From positions 1-35,366 of the forward strand of contig CACSIN010000016.1 of NCBI GenBank assembly GCA_902705835.1: a DNA stretch of 35,366 nt. Reading direction: 5' to 3'. Source of the DNA: BD1-7 clade bacterium. GTDB taxonomy: Bacteria; Pseudomonadota; Gammaproteobacteria; Pseudomonadales; DT-91. The position numbers and the translations under genes are program-made. Of this stretch, positions 17,601 through 23,537 are shown piece by piece. The notes beneath the pieces are model-generated. The model was not told the DNA's origin. It did no database searches and saw only the letters and a program-made list of their open reading frames with translations. Position 1 is the first letter of the stretch. Every line of letters begins with the position of its first letter.

Positions 17601-19043
17601 AGTGTTGATGGAAACGCCAAAGAACACTTCTTCAATATCGATGACATTATGATTCAGCCACCTAAAACAGGCGAAGCCGGACATGTCGTTGGTTTTGAAA
17701 AACCTTCACTGACCCCATCCGTCACCTTGCTGGATGTGCCCGGGCAAACTGACCTGCCAGCGGCACAACACATCCTGGCTAATGAAACCTTAACGAATGT
17801 TTTGTCGACCGCGACCGGCCTTGAAGTCTTTACCGAATCAGGCTTGGTATATGGGGTTGATAACAATCACTTAACCATCTCCGGTGTGAAACAGAGCTGG
17901 CTGGATGCCGGTAACACCTTGCCAGCAGATGCCAGTAAACGCGACACGCTCAACGTATTCGATGCGGATAACCACCTGAAGGGTTGGTACCTTTCACAAT
18001 TCGGTACCTTGGTCGAACCAGAGGGTTTAGACGGCGACGATGTCGGTACTTATTTGGGTTATAGCGCTGAATCTGAATCGGCATTTATTCGTCAAACGGA
18101 TGCGTCTACTCATCAGGATACCCTGTATCGAATCAGTGCAGATGGGTCAGCAACCGCTGTCGGGGAATTTGATATTGCGACGGTATTGAACAACGGCATT
18201 GTCGATATTCTGGCGCTAGCCGGTATGGATGCAACACAAGCACTGAATATTCCGCAACTTGACGACGTGAAAAGTCTGTTGCTATCGCCTAAAGACGGCG
18301 GTATCAACTTGACGTTGAGTGATGATCTACTTCAGCACTATTCTCAAGTCACAGTCGATACCAGCCAGTTCCATCCGGCAGATGACACCTCTGGTGCTAT
18401 AACCGTGAACGAGAACTGGTTGGCACGTCATGTCGATGTCGCCAAAACCGGCAATGATCTGACCATCTTAAACCGGGATACCGGGCATAGCTTGATCTTG
18501 AAGGGTATTACCGGAAATGACGATGTCGCATCACTGCACATTCGCTCGAAAGACAATGTGGATCTATCGCTGGGCGATATCGTTGATAGCCTTGAACAGA
18601 GTGGCGCCGAGAAAGACACTGCTGTGAGTTTGTCTATCGACGACATCTATCTGCGGCAGGCACATCATAACGGTGATACAACGAAGCAAGAAATCGTTGC
18701 ACCTGACGGTGATATGGCATCGGGCAGCGCGGATAAAACCTTAGTTGGCGGGGGTGGGAACGACAAACTCGATGCCAATGAAGACTTTAAAGGTGATCCG
18801 CTCGGGGATAGTAAAACCCTGGCAGACAAATTCCTCAAACCAGAGGATGTGTTTAAACCTGAGGATTATCTTAACAAAGATCAACAACCTCAGTTTAGCT
18901 CACTGCAACAAGCCATGGCCGGTTTTGGCGCCGATTCAGGCTCGGAAATGAATATCAAGGATCTATCGACTACATCCTCGCTCAACATTGCCGAGACTAA
19001 TTTGGACAAAAAGGAAAAATACGCCAATAAGGATTTTGCCTGA
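8679..19043 (+). CDS. Giant TcdA/TcdB-pore-domain toxin with putative zinc-protease motif, 3454 aa
   Basis: ATG 8679 follows GACGAGG. Order of parts: (1) residues 1-210, with VVFAHGG at 44-50 and the only two cysteines I found (C161, C190), loosely like a Stv adhesin domain; (2) HELWH at 575-579 with a Glu pair at 612-613, the ligand set and spacing of a gluzincin protease; (3) long helical stretches to a poly-Gly linker near 1488-1493; (4) about 1633-2115, a TcdA/TcdB translocation domain: GLNAAF start, helices, Gly/Ala-rich hydrophobic segments near 1711-1820, then INLDDRDRVIVIP, KEYRGKIYH and HGGNYTLSL as in TcdB; (5) two PA14-like modules at about 2323-2424 and 2727-2815; (6) FKAGEDRLDLSGL near 2919; (7) one RTX-like GGGGNDKLD at 3357-3365. 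No glucosyltransferase, C80 cysteine protease or CROP repeats are seen. It is probably delivered to eukaryotic cells through endosomes; this and the protease role are inference. Confidence 0.88.
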   Translation: MHVQKTANQSQFYDELSQNYHVKTTDHAWVIQNPNNERTQRRAVVFAHGGYEQVPETFINSAPVTHTFLTPANTRLLSSLSHFIHSDAEIERFDRIGFKESITNYQLTAVDPVDLLDDIRDAHALSFDLVLLKPDTKLTVSELSDVLVHAFPYTQLEWHICRHDTTQSDVVQWHVPAMRQALFQGIEGLCFFDGGGVSKQSYADYVSSYLGDLVDAVTVFRDPTLNEVNVGWLNKVSDLQNKFDGQALRFAAEIDIARNTGYFDDTLSTRLDNFRQSIEDVVDHSINLPTAQTAPPTSIPGHTELVNAGALEDSITAALDYYRDYVSGDETQVERFQSEFGLVSEDLDHLRQIASDLSAGDVTTTQVAHDVFSQLAKFDRYVADLGVTSPGSEAVQLPWVGELTPAMQLARLQDPDFEPLAIGGISRIVSKYANDSAYNGIVDSNIPGVKIGLTYAGGPERTVTDPAVAGDINKALAILADGLDSSKPDHVLFAREIFAAAKVAELDGSVLKDVYGADGGGFILGVGNPQQLSQDTEGFTSVMILGETDADMRVLSEVILDRVATPDKQLSAAYHELWHVTSQNKFLTSADGTHTITLSDGKTFTWSNGGIEERLASGSRFVGELSFIDNPLNAPAGWISETTINEARGNPGPIFYPFDANDTDSPATRSLHIPEYVISDRLKQIKLPDSAVYFDNIYQTYTYLNQIQSEYQRLRFLDQALQDPKINNGISASNRELIQAELTNRYQILEKDLPKVATAVALLRYDRITHDAPPHGTFSNGDGDRSARLVLADILVAAGAASQQLPDGLLNSQFNMVEFTKEVKAQVQAIYGDFFFDHFDYGPDKLKGSLDRVTDLSKYFSQFPNDLTGLDRPAGIIGGTPETAAVLALRAFAEKLGVADKVFNTDTGSRNDFSRVIQAAQDGDGKNDALNAGLVDAIPDAEKVFKDANLSPKPLLEALGENIADVSGVHRTPDQFYFVKSDGGQLELAPFDPGSDVKGYDRVTLDNGDALYLPTEEGNTPFRFTEKFVERLTWLRSDGLEADVNTVSESIQFYRSLTAAEGRPEALGGMLSLKLLEFGLKSDNEITSNPKVREAFATLVADTSEYVISVRNGDAGKLGLNVSSMLEILKTTFGEKPELFINKVLDTVPETTALVFRAFPEFSAPLAIQQQKTIVSRYLNLETLAINELVRLTGDTSLSGKPGTEVLEIVSRIEDGGPTDNLIRQQVKKNQELLRASISALREQQKALVDTANALNVDLPDTNVVEQLPQLISDLAVELDTDSVSKFDAVRAQEVGNLLANFSSRERYVDTLNNQLLKLVTPEALYSLLKEQGSTAKQLLADGGYKDFYIDKLLERYLTSLSPQEGHEGLDSAIKHIVGAGMLVELDYAGSVDQQRQLIGDTIQQAADVLEKYKGTFNSEADYDHFATQWVTSVLDAYESLHQADSSFESARGFLDSGDSDHYRQLLGDTHPGDSFDNFIDAIDKPFGGGGGGFDDFVDIADPAGFTPRDDRGYRVPESNMMARLRSEKLARRLGSSFVDSVEEIRTANSLSGDWVPLLSSAQELDGGNYQVNFVNTADDTAEPVTIHTDSADIFRVRQFVDENDATALKAYKPDASGALKLREDVPDVEGVNGLNAAFAIHALVGFLERGKLAEETDSSQLATVLRAHQYLNLAQTAYGLALDGLEVIKLVKEGINISRTVVKEASAASKTVSAAASIGFGGVDILAGLASTGLDIYELTQAQSASEKAVIGTQLAFDVAGVGLGGVSLGLGITTIAATAVEATAVAAGAAAAGTIVGGAGVIFAGLGIGITALVQVFTQVSDDAKRVGKFFSEIDKTYKNGGFLYDGSKDIVKPVGQGIVDKVDFTNGKVSFGTHRIYRTHHGKTGSGAQNYFFWPGDFPTLVRDEKQALNVREKIGYGSSANLSSKERNAKIFIAPITPHTSTISYSWNTLPGSTTRHDEGFDVIRRIERDKKFDYDFYVTPSEYTIDDIDFKYQRSGVQINLDDRDRVIVIPDIPKEYRGKIYHNVYGHGGNYTLSLNDNAELYIHSPNKSNWIIETSNVESKSLRINDNTVWVGNAKAQFGDLDKANVLLNSTDGDISSIDFKTHKAMAIFVNGETINKDGHNSGKARGDLASHLKSLKDQGRLDVVTTVNRYHADGKVYDHVYYDRDGTRMLYSQEHPNADLVGFLQSSTDSSKSKVVFYDAQSHRLDIVDANNHHTINHAILPGFKDKVTVLGAVEEHGKILTRVRQTLANGRDVDYLFHEDNGTLVLDSVIGDNTLFAQLRDSGHVDGKALISRFSTDVKLAPQVRIVPTEGDSNHVHDRTVHHIDGKIYLQAGSHAVEISHDDGLKLVLGGKTLVQRDKWDEGHKTQVTFTADKTGYYDLNALYFESTGSAYLGVKIDGQSLDKNHFGGPDNQFLHGKAWFSPSGIYSLGTADSITKKQQPDIYYTIEALDFVERGGSLQDFWHGHATQVNSPLYVLPGSGDVLRPVVPGGDDKLVLVSSGTNAGATITAKGTVSVDETSAVSPAAGYLYYDPTNKKLYSQRSAGSPTEAVDLPDIGIDETGATVKTLAAVAQGLLVSDDKGASWLVSGSGDATLIAVSDGWVAAHDDWESVLKTHFGDNKTLALRASLGLTTAPPVLINGVSNASVHPQEFSLRGEVHYNSKNENVTSLEQAAAILAGGESTSYVIDSVDFREAGGNHSLSDFLQSHAELSQKDAGSHVHDHAVHNITGRIYLRAGEHSFDVLHDDGVRLTVGGETIFTDDNWKSSANQASFTAESDGFYDINVLYFDGQGPSNLKIDIDGKVLSKANFDGSNAPGHSLKTWYDPLSTNVLVANVSGSDNTRLVRIDGDRKSAWLYDDKSQQLYRQSLLTKESFESLTGTVVGVAEATSEADILTLSAVESNANYVVHGFKAGEDRLDLSGLDIVSREDLTIKSGTSVLRSDANGKPLKYARITLADGAHLTIYSVDGNAKEHFFNIDDIMIQPPKTGEAGHVVGFEKPSLTPSVTLLDVPGQTDLPAAQHILANETLTNVLSTATGLEVFTESGLVYGVDNNHLTISGVKQSWLDAGNTLPADASKRDTLNVFDADNHLKGWYLSQFGTLVEPEGLDGDDVGTYLGYSAESESAFIRQTDASTHQDTLYRISADGSATAVGEFDIATVLNNGIVDILALAGMDATQALNIPQLDDVKSLLLSPKDGGINLTLSDDLLQHYSQVTVDTSQFHPADDTSGAITVNENWLARHVDVAKTGNDLTILNRDTGHSLILKGITGNDDVASLHIRSKDNVDLSLGDIVDSLEQSGAEKDTAVSLSIDDIYLRQAHHNGDTTKQEIVAPDGDMASGSADKTLVGGGGNDKLDANEDFKGDPLGDSKTLADKFLKPEDVFKPEDYLNKDQQPQFSSLQQAMAGFGADSGSEMNIKDLSTTSSLNIAETNLDKKEKYANKDFA
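15650..15950 (+). other. First PA14-like module in the toxin (about residues 2323-2424)
   Basis: Encoded within the giant toxin gene. The segment reads VHDRTVHHIDGKIYLQAGSH, then EISHDDGLKLVLGGK, a Trp-containing strand, FTADKTGYYDLNALYFE and a closing VKIDGQSL. The order beta strand, G-IYL-AG, HDDG-L-V-G and GYYD-N-LYF is that of PA14/GLEYA-type carbohydrate-binding modules, in which the Asp-Asp pair helps bind calcium and sugar. A second copy follows about 1.2 kb later. Confidence 0.6.
16855..17130 (+). other. Second PA14-like module in the toxin (about residues 2727-2815)
   Basis: Encoded within the giant toxin gene and clearly homologous to the first module: VHDHAVHNITGRIYLRAGEH, VLHDDGVRLTVGGE, a Trp strand, FTAESDGFYDINVLYFD and KIDIDGKVLSK. 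The two copies share the HDDG, GG-T, G-YD-N-LYF and IDG-L positions but differ at most others, so the duplication is old. Each copy is followed by sequence that does not match the other well. Confidence 0.6.
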
Positions 19044-19425
19044 ACTCGCAGCTCGGATGATAACCTTGGATACTGGCCGCCCACGGCCGGACTAACACAA
19101 GGCTATTAAACACGATCTATCAGATCGTTACGCCGGTGTCTGGATTAAAGCTCTCGCTTAATCAAGACACCGGCTTTTTTATTCTTAAAAGCTGATTATT
19201 TTTAGCACGAGTTTAACCTTGTATTGCTAAGGCGATACGATAAAGCAGGGATTTCTCGATAGACAGAGAATATTCTCACGTGCCTACTTCTTTGATAAAT
19301 TTGAGGAATCTGTCAGAGACAATTTAAGGCACACCATCGATAGTTTGTAAGTCGCCCATCAGGCGCACAAGCCTCAAACGGGCCTATATTTAGCTGACCA
19401 CTTATCATTAAACGAGGAAGAAACG
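19044..19425. other. Intergenic region with toxin terminator
   Basis: The first 140 bases hold a strong terminator. The remainder, 19181-19425, is AT-rich and should carry the promoter of the SpoIIAA-like gene; I cannot single out a promoter pair. No coding frame is convincing here. Confidence 0.45.
19132..19180 (+). terminator. Strong intrinsic terminator after the toxin gene
   Basis: GCCGGTGTCTGGATTAA (19132-19148) pairs with TTAATCAAGACACCGGC (19158-19174), 17 bp with one mismatch and a 9-base loop, followed directly by six T residues (19175-19180). It lies 89 bases after the toxin stop codon and closes that transcript, which makes the toxin gene monocistronic at its 3' end. Confidence 0.92.
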
Positions 19426-19791
19426 ATGATCAATATACTGCCAGAAAGCGAAGGTGCGATAATCGGGGTCGAAGTATCCGGCAAGATTGATTCTGAAGAA
19501 GAGAACAAATGGATAGCGGTATTTGACGACCTTATCAAAGAGCATGGGAACATCAATATACTGATTTTGTTGGATGGGAAAATTCACTATGGCATCGATG
19601 CTGCTTACGATGATTTGAAGTGGACATTTAAAAACCTGAAAAACATGAACAAGCTTGCCATCGTTTCTGAAAGCAAAGTACTGGGGTGGCTTGTTGCGGC
19701 AGATAGTCCGTTTGGCAAACTAGCCGGTATCAGCGAGAAGCATTTTGAAACCCGCAATTTACAGGATGCTTGGCGCTGGGTTAAGGAATAG
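19426..19791 (+). CDS. SpoIIAA-like (STAS-fold) protein, 121 aa
   Basis: ATG 19426 follows GAGGAAG by five bases. The product is a single small domain: N-terminal strand INILPESEGAIIGVEVSGKI, an acidic helix EEENKWIAVFDDLIKEH, the strand NILILLDG, a Trp-containing segment AAYDDLKWTFKNL, the strand KLAIVSESK, and a final NLQDAWRWVKE. This order and the closing A--W--- motif match the SpoIIAA-like family (PF11964, formerly DUF3478), cytosolic proteins with an anti-sigma-antagonist-like fold that are often made under stress. No partner sigma or anti-sigma gene is adjacent. It sits alone between the toxin terminator and a hairpin that precedes the VOC gene. Confidence 0.85.
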   Translation: MINILPESEGAIIGVEVSGKIDSEEENKWIAVFDDLIKEHGNINILILLDGKIHYGIDAAYDDLKWTFKNLKNMNKLAIVSESKVLGWLVAADSPFGKLAGISEKHFETRNLQDAWRWVKE

Positions 19792-19849
19792 CGGCGTTAG
19801 TAACTAGAGAGAGTCTCATATTTCGTGTGCTTCCCCGGTGTTGGCTGAA

Positions 19850-19876
19850 CTCTCCTGACATACGTTGTCAGGAGGG
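19850..19876. repeat. Hairpin in leader of the VOC gene
   Basis: CTCCTGACA (19852-19860) and TGTCAGGAG (19866-19874) are perfect inverse copies around a 5-base loop, extendable by a GU and a CG pair. It is 59 bases after the SpoIIAA-like stop and 44 before the VOC start codon, with no T-run. It may be a 3'-end hairpin of the first gene or a leader structure of the second. Confidence 0.5.
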
Positions 19877-19919
19877 CTCGGATATAGTCGATCTTCCATT
19901 GAGTAGGAGATACCTGATA

Positions 19920-20276
19920 ATGAAGATGAACTACTTTGTCGTTGGCACAAACAATATGGATGCCTCGATTGCATTCTATAATGCACTTTTCGAAAACACC
20001 GACATTAACTACCTCGCATCAACTGATAGAATGACCTACTGGCAAGGTGATGATTTTGCCTTTGCCGTCGCCATACCGTTCGATGAGGAGCCTGCCAGCA
20101 ATGGTAACGGCACAATGGTTGGCTTTAGCGTTGACTCTACTGACGAAGTAAAACGGCTTTATAATAAAGTTATTGAATTGGGCGGCCGCAGTGACGGTGA
20201 ACCGAATCTGCGTGGGCCTCGTTTTTCTGCGTATGTGCGAGATCTCGATAATAATAAAATCTGCTTTCACGCGTAG
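19920..20276 (+). CDS. VOC-family (glyoxalase/bleomycin-resistance fold) protein, 118 aa
   Basis: I chose ATG 19920 because AGGAGA stands nine bases upstream and the family fold begins there; an open frame extends 31 codons further left without a ribosome site. The product opens MKMNYFVVGTNNMDASIAFY and continues with ALFENTDIN, a TYWQGDDFAFAVAIPFDEEP strand pair, GFSVDSTDEVKRLYNKVIELGG and a closing FSAYVRDLDNNKICFHA. The V-TN-D-S-AFY start and the Y-RD-D-NK-C end are typical of the single-domain VOC proteins, which bind a divalent metal as dimers. The substrate cannot be told; several relatives are annotated as glyoxalases, but the full metal-ligand set is not obvious here. Confidence 0.86.
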   Translation: MKMNYFVVGTNNMDASIAFYNALFENTDINYLASTDRMTYWQGDDFAFAVAIPFDEEPASNGNGTMVGFSVDSTDEVKRLYNKVIELGGRSDGEPNLRGPRFSAYVRDLDNNKICFHA

Positions 20277-20398
20277 ATTAAAGCATCGAATGCTGAACAG
20301 TGTGCCGGTATGACCACAAACGCTATGTAATTGCCGGCATACCCTCCCCCTGTGAATTAAACGTTAAATACTTATTAATCCATTAAGGCCCTACCAAT

Positions 20399-20815
20399 AT
20401 GAAAAAACTAGAAACGAGCTGCCTATGTGGGTGCGTGAAAATATCGGTCGAGCAAGTTAATCCGAAATTTACGGTATGCCACTGCGACGATTGCCGAGCT
20501 TGGGGAGGAGCACCTTTTTTTGCCGTACAGTGCGGTACAGATGTAGTGATTGAAGGAGACAGCAATGTAAAGGTGTATGAATCTTCGGCATGGGCAGACC
20601 GAGGGTTCTGTTCTGAATGCGGCACACACTTGTTCTTTCGATTCAAAAAATCACGTGAATACAATATGCCGGTAGGCTTGTTCCACAATTTGGAAGGTTT
20701 GGAGATGAATATGCAGTATTTTAGTGATCGACGGCCAACGTACTATTGCTTCTCCAATAAAACGAAAGAAATGACAAGCGACGAAATTTTTGCGCATTTT
20801 GCAGCAGAGCTGTAA
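20399..20815 (+). CDS. GFA/CENP-V-type zinc protein, 138 aa
   Basis: Starts at ATG 20399, opening MKKLETSCLCGCVKISVEQV. It has the full zinc-ligand set of the GFA family (named for glutathione-dependent formaldehyde-activating enzyme): CLC at C8 and C10, the CHCDDC group at C27, C29 and C32, and CSEC at C71 and C74. Length is usual for the family. Members are cytosolic; some are thought to help glutathione adduct formation with formaldehyde, but most are of unknown role, so no substrate is given. No glutathione-dependent formaldehyde dehydrogenase gene is nearby. The ribosome site is weak. A GC-rich inverted repeat follows the stop codon. Confidence 0.9.
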   Translation: MKKLETSCLCGCVKISVEQVNPKFTVCHCDDCRAWGGAPFFAVQCGTDVVIEGDSNVKVYESSAWADRGFCSECGTHLFFRFKKSREYNMPVGLFHNLEGLEMNMQYFSDRRPTYYCFSNKTKEMTSDEIFAHFAAEL

Positions 20816-20821
20816 ACGTGC

Positions 20822-20849
20822 GGCGGGAGGAAGCTCTACCTCTCCCGCC
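20822..20849 (+). terminator. GC-rich hairpin after the GFA gene
   Basis: GGCGGGAG (20822-20829) and CTCCCGCC (20842-20849) form a perfect 8-bp stem starting seven bases after the stop codon. The following CTATTCTGTTGCTCT is only moderately T-rich, so this is a plausible but not ideal intrinsic terminator. Confidence 0.6.
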
Positions 20850-21140
20850 CTATTCTGTTGCTCTCTGCCTTGCCCTATTCAATTAGATTTTACGTATCTA
20901 GAGATATGGCATCATCGTTACACACAATGCAAAGTCGTTGATAACCAAACCTCGCTCACCTTATGTTAAATTACACATAAGGCAGCAAAAAATTGCTACG
21001 TACACGCTATTTATCTAACACTTGGATTACAAGCTTGTGCAAAATTGCCAACTCTGACACCATAATTTTCGCCGCATTAACTATCCGTTATGTGGCTCAG
21101 GGCATTATTACTCTTAAACTAAAGTCGTAAAGTGATACAT
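20850..21140. other. Intergenic region before the DUF4234 gene
   Basis: This AT-rich stretch shows no convincing gene or RNA. It should hold the promoter of the DUF4234 gene, but no promoter pair stands out. The only small symmetry is AGCAA-AAAA-TTGCT near 20987, too short to interpret. Confidence 0.35.
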
Positions 21141-21617
21141 ATGGAAAATACACAAAATGATATCTACAAGGCGCCAACGTCTGAATTGGATGTCAACTCC
21201 GATTTAAATGGCATCGAAAATTTTGAACGGTTCAGTGCATGGTGGGTTTTTTTGCTCAGTGCGGTAACTCTCGGTCTTTACCAGATTTATTGGCTCTATA
21301 CTCGTTCGACAACAATGAATAGTCTTCATGATAAAAAAATACCCAAGTGGACATTGATGGGTGTCGTTGTATCAATGACGGTACTTATGGCTGCAGACGT
21401 TGCATCGGAGTTTATTCAAGCAGATCAAATTCTTAATATCGTTTCTATTGTCTCAAACGTATTTTACATCGGTCTCTATGTGTATGTTCTTTTCGCGTTG
21501 AAGAATCGACTAGAAGGCATAATTAATAGCCCACTGAACGGGATTTTTACGTTGTTCGGCAGTGTTATCTATCTTCAGTATAAAATTAATGAACGCCTCG
21601 ACAGCGCAATATCATGA
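21141..21617 (+). CDS. DUF4234 membrane protein, 158 aa
   Basis: ATG 21141 is preferred to a GTG three codons upstream; the ribosome site is weak for both. A polar N-terminus (MENTQNDIYKAPTSELDVNS) leads into the DUF4234 signature FSAWWVFLLSAVTLGLYQIY at about residues 30-50 followed by WLYTRS. Three more hydrophobic segments follow at about 70-87, 97-118 and 127-146, so it is a four-span inner-membrane protein. A YKAPTSELD N-terminal stretch of this type is common in small bacterial membrane proteins. Function unknown. It is a stand-alone gene facing the alpha/beta hydrolase group, 236 bases upstream of it, so co-transcription is possible but not indicated. Confidence 0.82.
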   Translation: MENTQNDIYKAPTSELDVNSDLNGIENFERFSAWWVFLLSAVTLGLYQIYWLYTRSTTMNSLHDKKIPKWTLMGVVVSMTVLMAADVASEFIQADQILNIVSIVSNVFYIGLYVYVLFALKNRLEGIINSPLNGIFTLFGSVIYLQYKINERLDSAIS

Positions 21618-21853
21618 CATGATAGCGGTGTATTAGAATGCAGTGTGATTAATTGACACGGAAGACTTTCGCATCGATTAATTCATTGCCTCTAGATACA
21701 ATCTCATACTTTGTTACTCTGGGTCATTGAAATAATAATATGCAGGCTCTAAAAATAGATTCTCCAATATTTAACTAGGAATTTTACTTTTTCCAAGTAG
21801 GAATCTACAGAATACTGCATTATATCAACGACGAAATTAACAAGGATGTCGAC

Positions 21854-22684
21854 ATGAAAGAGATCGCACTGATCACCTTGCATGGTATGGGAGAAAACCC
21901 AAAAAATTATGCACAGCCGCTGGCGAAAAACCTGCAACAAACCATGGGGGACGCCTGGAGAAAAGTTTCATTTCAGCAAGTGCAATATGCTGACTTACTG
22001 CAAAAACCACAGGACAAACTCTGGCAGGATATGATCTCGGCACCGGGCAACAATATGGATTTTCAAAAGCTGCGGCGTTTTTTTCTACACAGCTTTGGTG
22101 ACGCAGGATCGCTAGAGTACAGTGCTCGACATAACCAAGATAAGTACTTGGCAACACAGCAGATAATTCAAACTGCATTACTCAACGCGCTTAACGATCT
22201 TGGCAATGCCCCATCAAAACCTGTGGTGATTATCGCGCATTCGTTAGGGTGTCAGGTTATCTGCAATTATCTGTGGGATGCTCAACACAACCGGCATATT
22301 TTTAACGACGCCCCAAGCCGGCCGGCGCAACAAAGCCAATTTTTACATCTTCATTCTTTGGCAGGGCTAATTACCATCGGCTGTAACATTCCGTTGTTTA
22401 TTTCGGGAATTGATCAGCGCCAGTGCTTCTCTGCACCCAATGATCAATTCCGCTGGGATAACTACTATGACCCCGACGACGTATTGGGCTGGCCTCTAAA
22501 GCAAATGGGCGACAGCTTCAACATTGTGAATGACCAACCATTGGATGTGGGCAGCGCGTTAACGGGTTGGACACCGCTGAGCCATACCCAATACTGGACT
22601 GACGAGGGCGTTAGTGAACGTGTTGCTCGACGCCTTTTAACCGCCATAAATCAGCAGGTAGCTGCTATGGAATACAACTCATGA
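21854..22684 (+). CDS. Alpha/beta-hydrolase (lipase/esterase-like), 276 aa
   Basis: ATG 21854 follows AAGGAT. The product begins MKEIALITLHGMGENPKNYA, the first strand and oxyanion loop of an alpha/beta hydrolase (LHGMG). The nucleophile elbow is AHSLG with Ser130, in the context PVVIIAHSLGCQVICNYLWD. Asp206 or Asp208 of the YDPDDVLGWPL motif and His244 of LSHTQYW complete a plausible Ser-Asp-His triad. There is no signal peptide, so it acts in the cytoplasm. Substrate cannot be told; relatives are described only as esterases or lipases. Its stop overlaps the start of the next gene (ATGA at 22681-22684), so the two are translationally coupled. Confidence 0.88.
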   Translation: MKEIALITLHGMGENPKNYAQPLAKNLQQTMGDAWRKVSFQQVQYADLLQKPQDKLWQDMISAPGNNMDFQKLRRFFLHSFGDAGSLEYSARHNQDKYLATQQIIQTALLNALNDLGNAPSKPVVIIAHSLGCQVICNYLWDAQHNRHIFNDAPSRPAQQSQFLHLHSLAGLITIGCNIPLFISGIDQRQCFSAPNDQFRWDNYYDPDDVLGWPLKQMGDSFNIVNDQPLDVGSALTGWTPLSHTQYWTDEGVSERVARRLLTAINQQVAAMEYNS

Positions 22685-23199
22685 GCAAGCAAAACACAAC
22701 CAATAAAATCTTCGCGATGATGAGTGCACTCTTCATACTTGTTGTTCTCGACATAACTGGCTGCGCGCGGATGGAAAAATGCCCGAGAGACTATATCTAT
22801 CAAGATGCAAAATTTGAAAACACCACCAGCGCTGATGTCGTCATCAATATCAGCACCTATTCTCATCTCACAGAAAGTGAGTTTATGAATGGCGACCATC
22901 AATATACCTTCAACATATCTGCAGAGTTAGAACACGACCTGAATATCAAGAAGACCCCCGATTTCTACTTAAACGGCGAAAAGAATAGAGATTGCCACAC
23001 GGAGCACCACTACCAAAAGCTCTATTTTGATGCTCAAGACATTCAGGCGTACACAATATGTGAAATGAATGAAGCACCTGAGATTAAGTATTCAAACCAG
23101 TTTGCGTATCAAATCAATTTGCCATCGGAGGTGTGCGCTGAGCCTTGGCATGACGCCGAAGCACTGCAGATAGAAGAGGATACGACAGAGGCTGAGTAA
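22681..23199 (+). CDS. Predicted lipoprotein of unknown function, 172 aa
   Basis: Its ATG overlaps the hydrolase stop by four bases. The N-terminus is a lipoprotein signal: a Lys-containing start, the hydrophobic run IFAMMSALFILVVLDI, and a lipobox ITGC with the lipidated Cys28. The mature part is polar and acidic, rich in Asp, Glu, His and Tyr, and has four further cysteines (near residues 34, 101, 120 and 151, in KCPRDYIY, RDCHTEHH, TICEMNE and EVCAEPW) that could form two disulfides. The tail is strongly acidic (EEDTTEAE). No family is recognised. Coupling with a cytoplasmic hydrolase and a small membrane protein suggests an envelope role, but that is only inference. Confidence 0.75.
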   Translation: MSKQNTTNKIFAMMSALFILVVLDITGCARMEKCPRDYIYQDAKFENTTSADVVINISTYSHLTESEFMNGDHQYTFNISAELEHDLNIKKTPDFYLNGEKNRDCHTEHHYQKLYFDAQDIQAYTICEMNEAPEIKYSNQFAYQINLPSEVCAEPWHDAEALQIEEDTTEAE

Positions 23200-23240
23200 C
23201 GCCCTCATGACAGACTTCCAACCTAGGAGCACCCAACTAC

Positions 23241-23537
23241 ATGGAACTGTTTAGAATAGTAATGTCGGTCGCGTCATTCGTTGCCGGTGTCTATCTGATT
23301 GTCGATCTTTTCAGCTACGGGTTTGATATGTATGTATTCGCTGGCGTTATCGCAGCCTTTTACATCGCGCATCTGATCTGGCCTAAAAATCGAAAAAAAG
23401 ACGATGCCGACGATGGGCTTTGGATACTCGATATCATCGAATTTGTTGTTGAACTTCCATACCAAGGGGTTGGTTTACTCCTTCGAGGGATCGGCAGAAT
23501 TTTTAGAAGCAGTGGAGGTATCGACTTTGATCTATGA
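23241..23537 (+). CDS. Small membrane protein, 98 aa
   Basis: ATG 23241 follows TAGGAG at about ten bases. Two membrane spans are clear, at about residues 4-25 (FRIVMSVASFVAGVYLIVDL) and 30-47 (MYVFAGVIAAFYIAHLIW), then a charged loop KNRKKDDADD. An amphipathic C-terminal region, LDIIEFVVELPYQGVGLLLR, ends in a Gly/Arg-rich tail. No family is recognised. It lies 41 bases downstream of the lipoprotein gene, in the same orientation, so it is probably the last gene of the hydrolase-lipoprotein transcript. No terminator with a T-run is seen directly after it. Confidence 0.72.
   Translation: MELFRIVMSVASFVAGVYLIVDLFSYGFDMYVFAGVIAAFYIAHLIWPKNRKKDDADDGLWILDIIEFVVELPYQGVGLLLRGIGRIFRSSGGIDFDL

Noticed and set aside
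18700..18790. RTX repeat array at the toxin C-terminus
   Set aside because: Only one nonapeptide-like GGxGxDxL match is present; an array needs several in a row, so the protein is not called an RTX toxin.
8679..19043. C80-type cysteine autoprotease domain in the toxin
   Set aside because: TcdA/TcdB and MARTX toxins have one, but apart from C161 and C190 at the N-terminus I find no cysteine, so a C80 domain next to the pore region is excluded by sequence.
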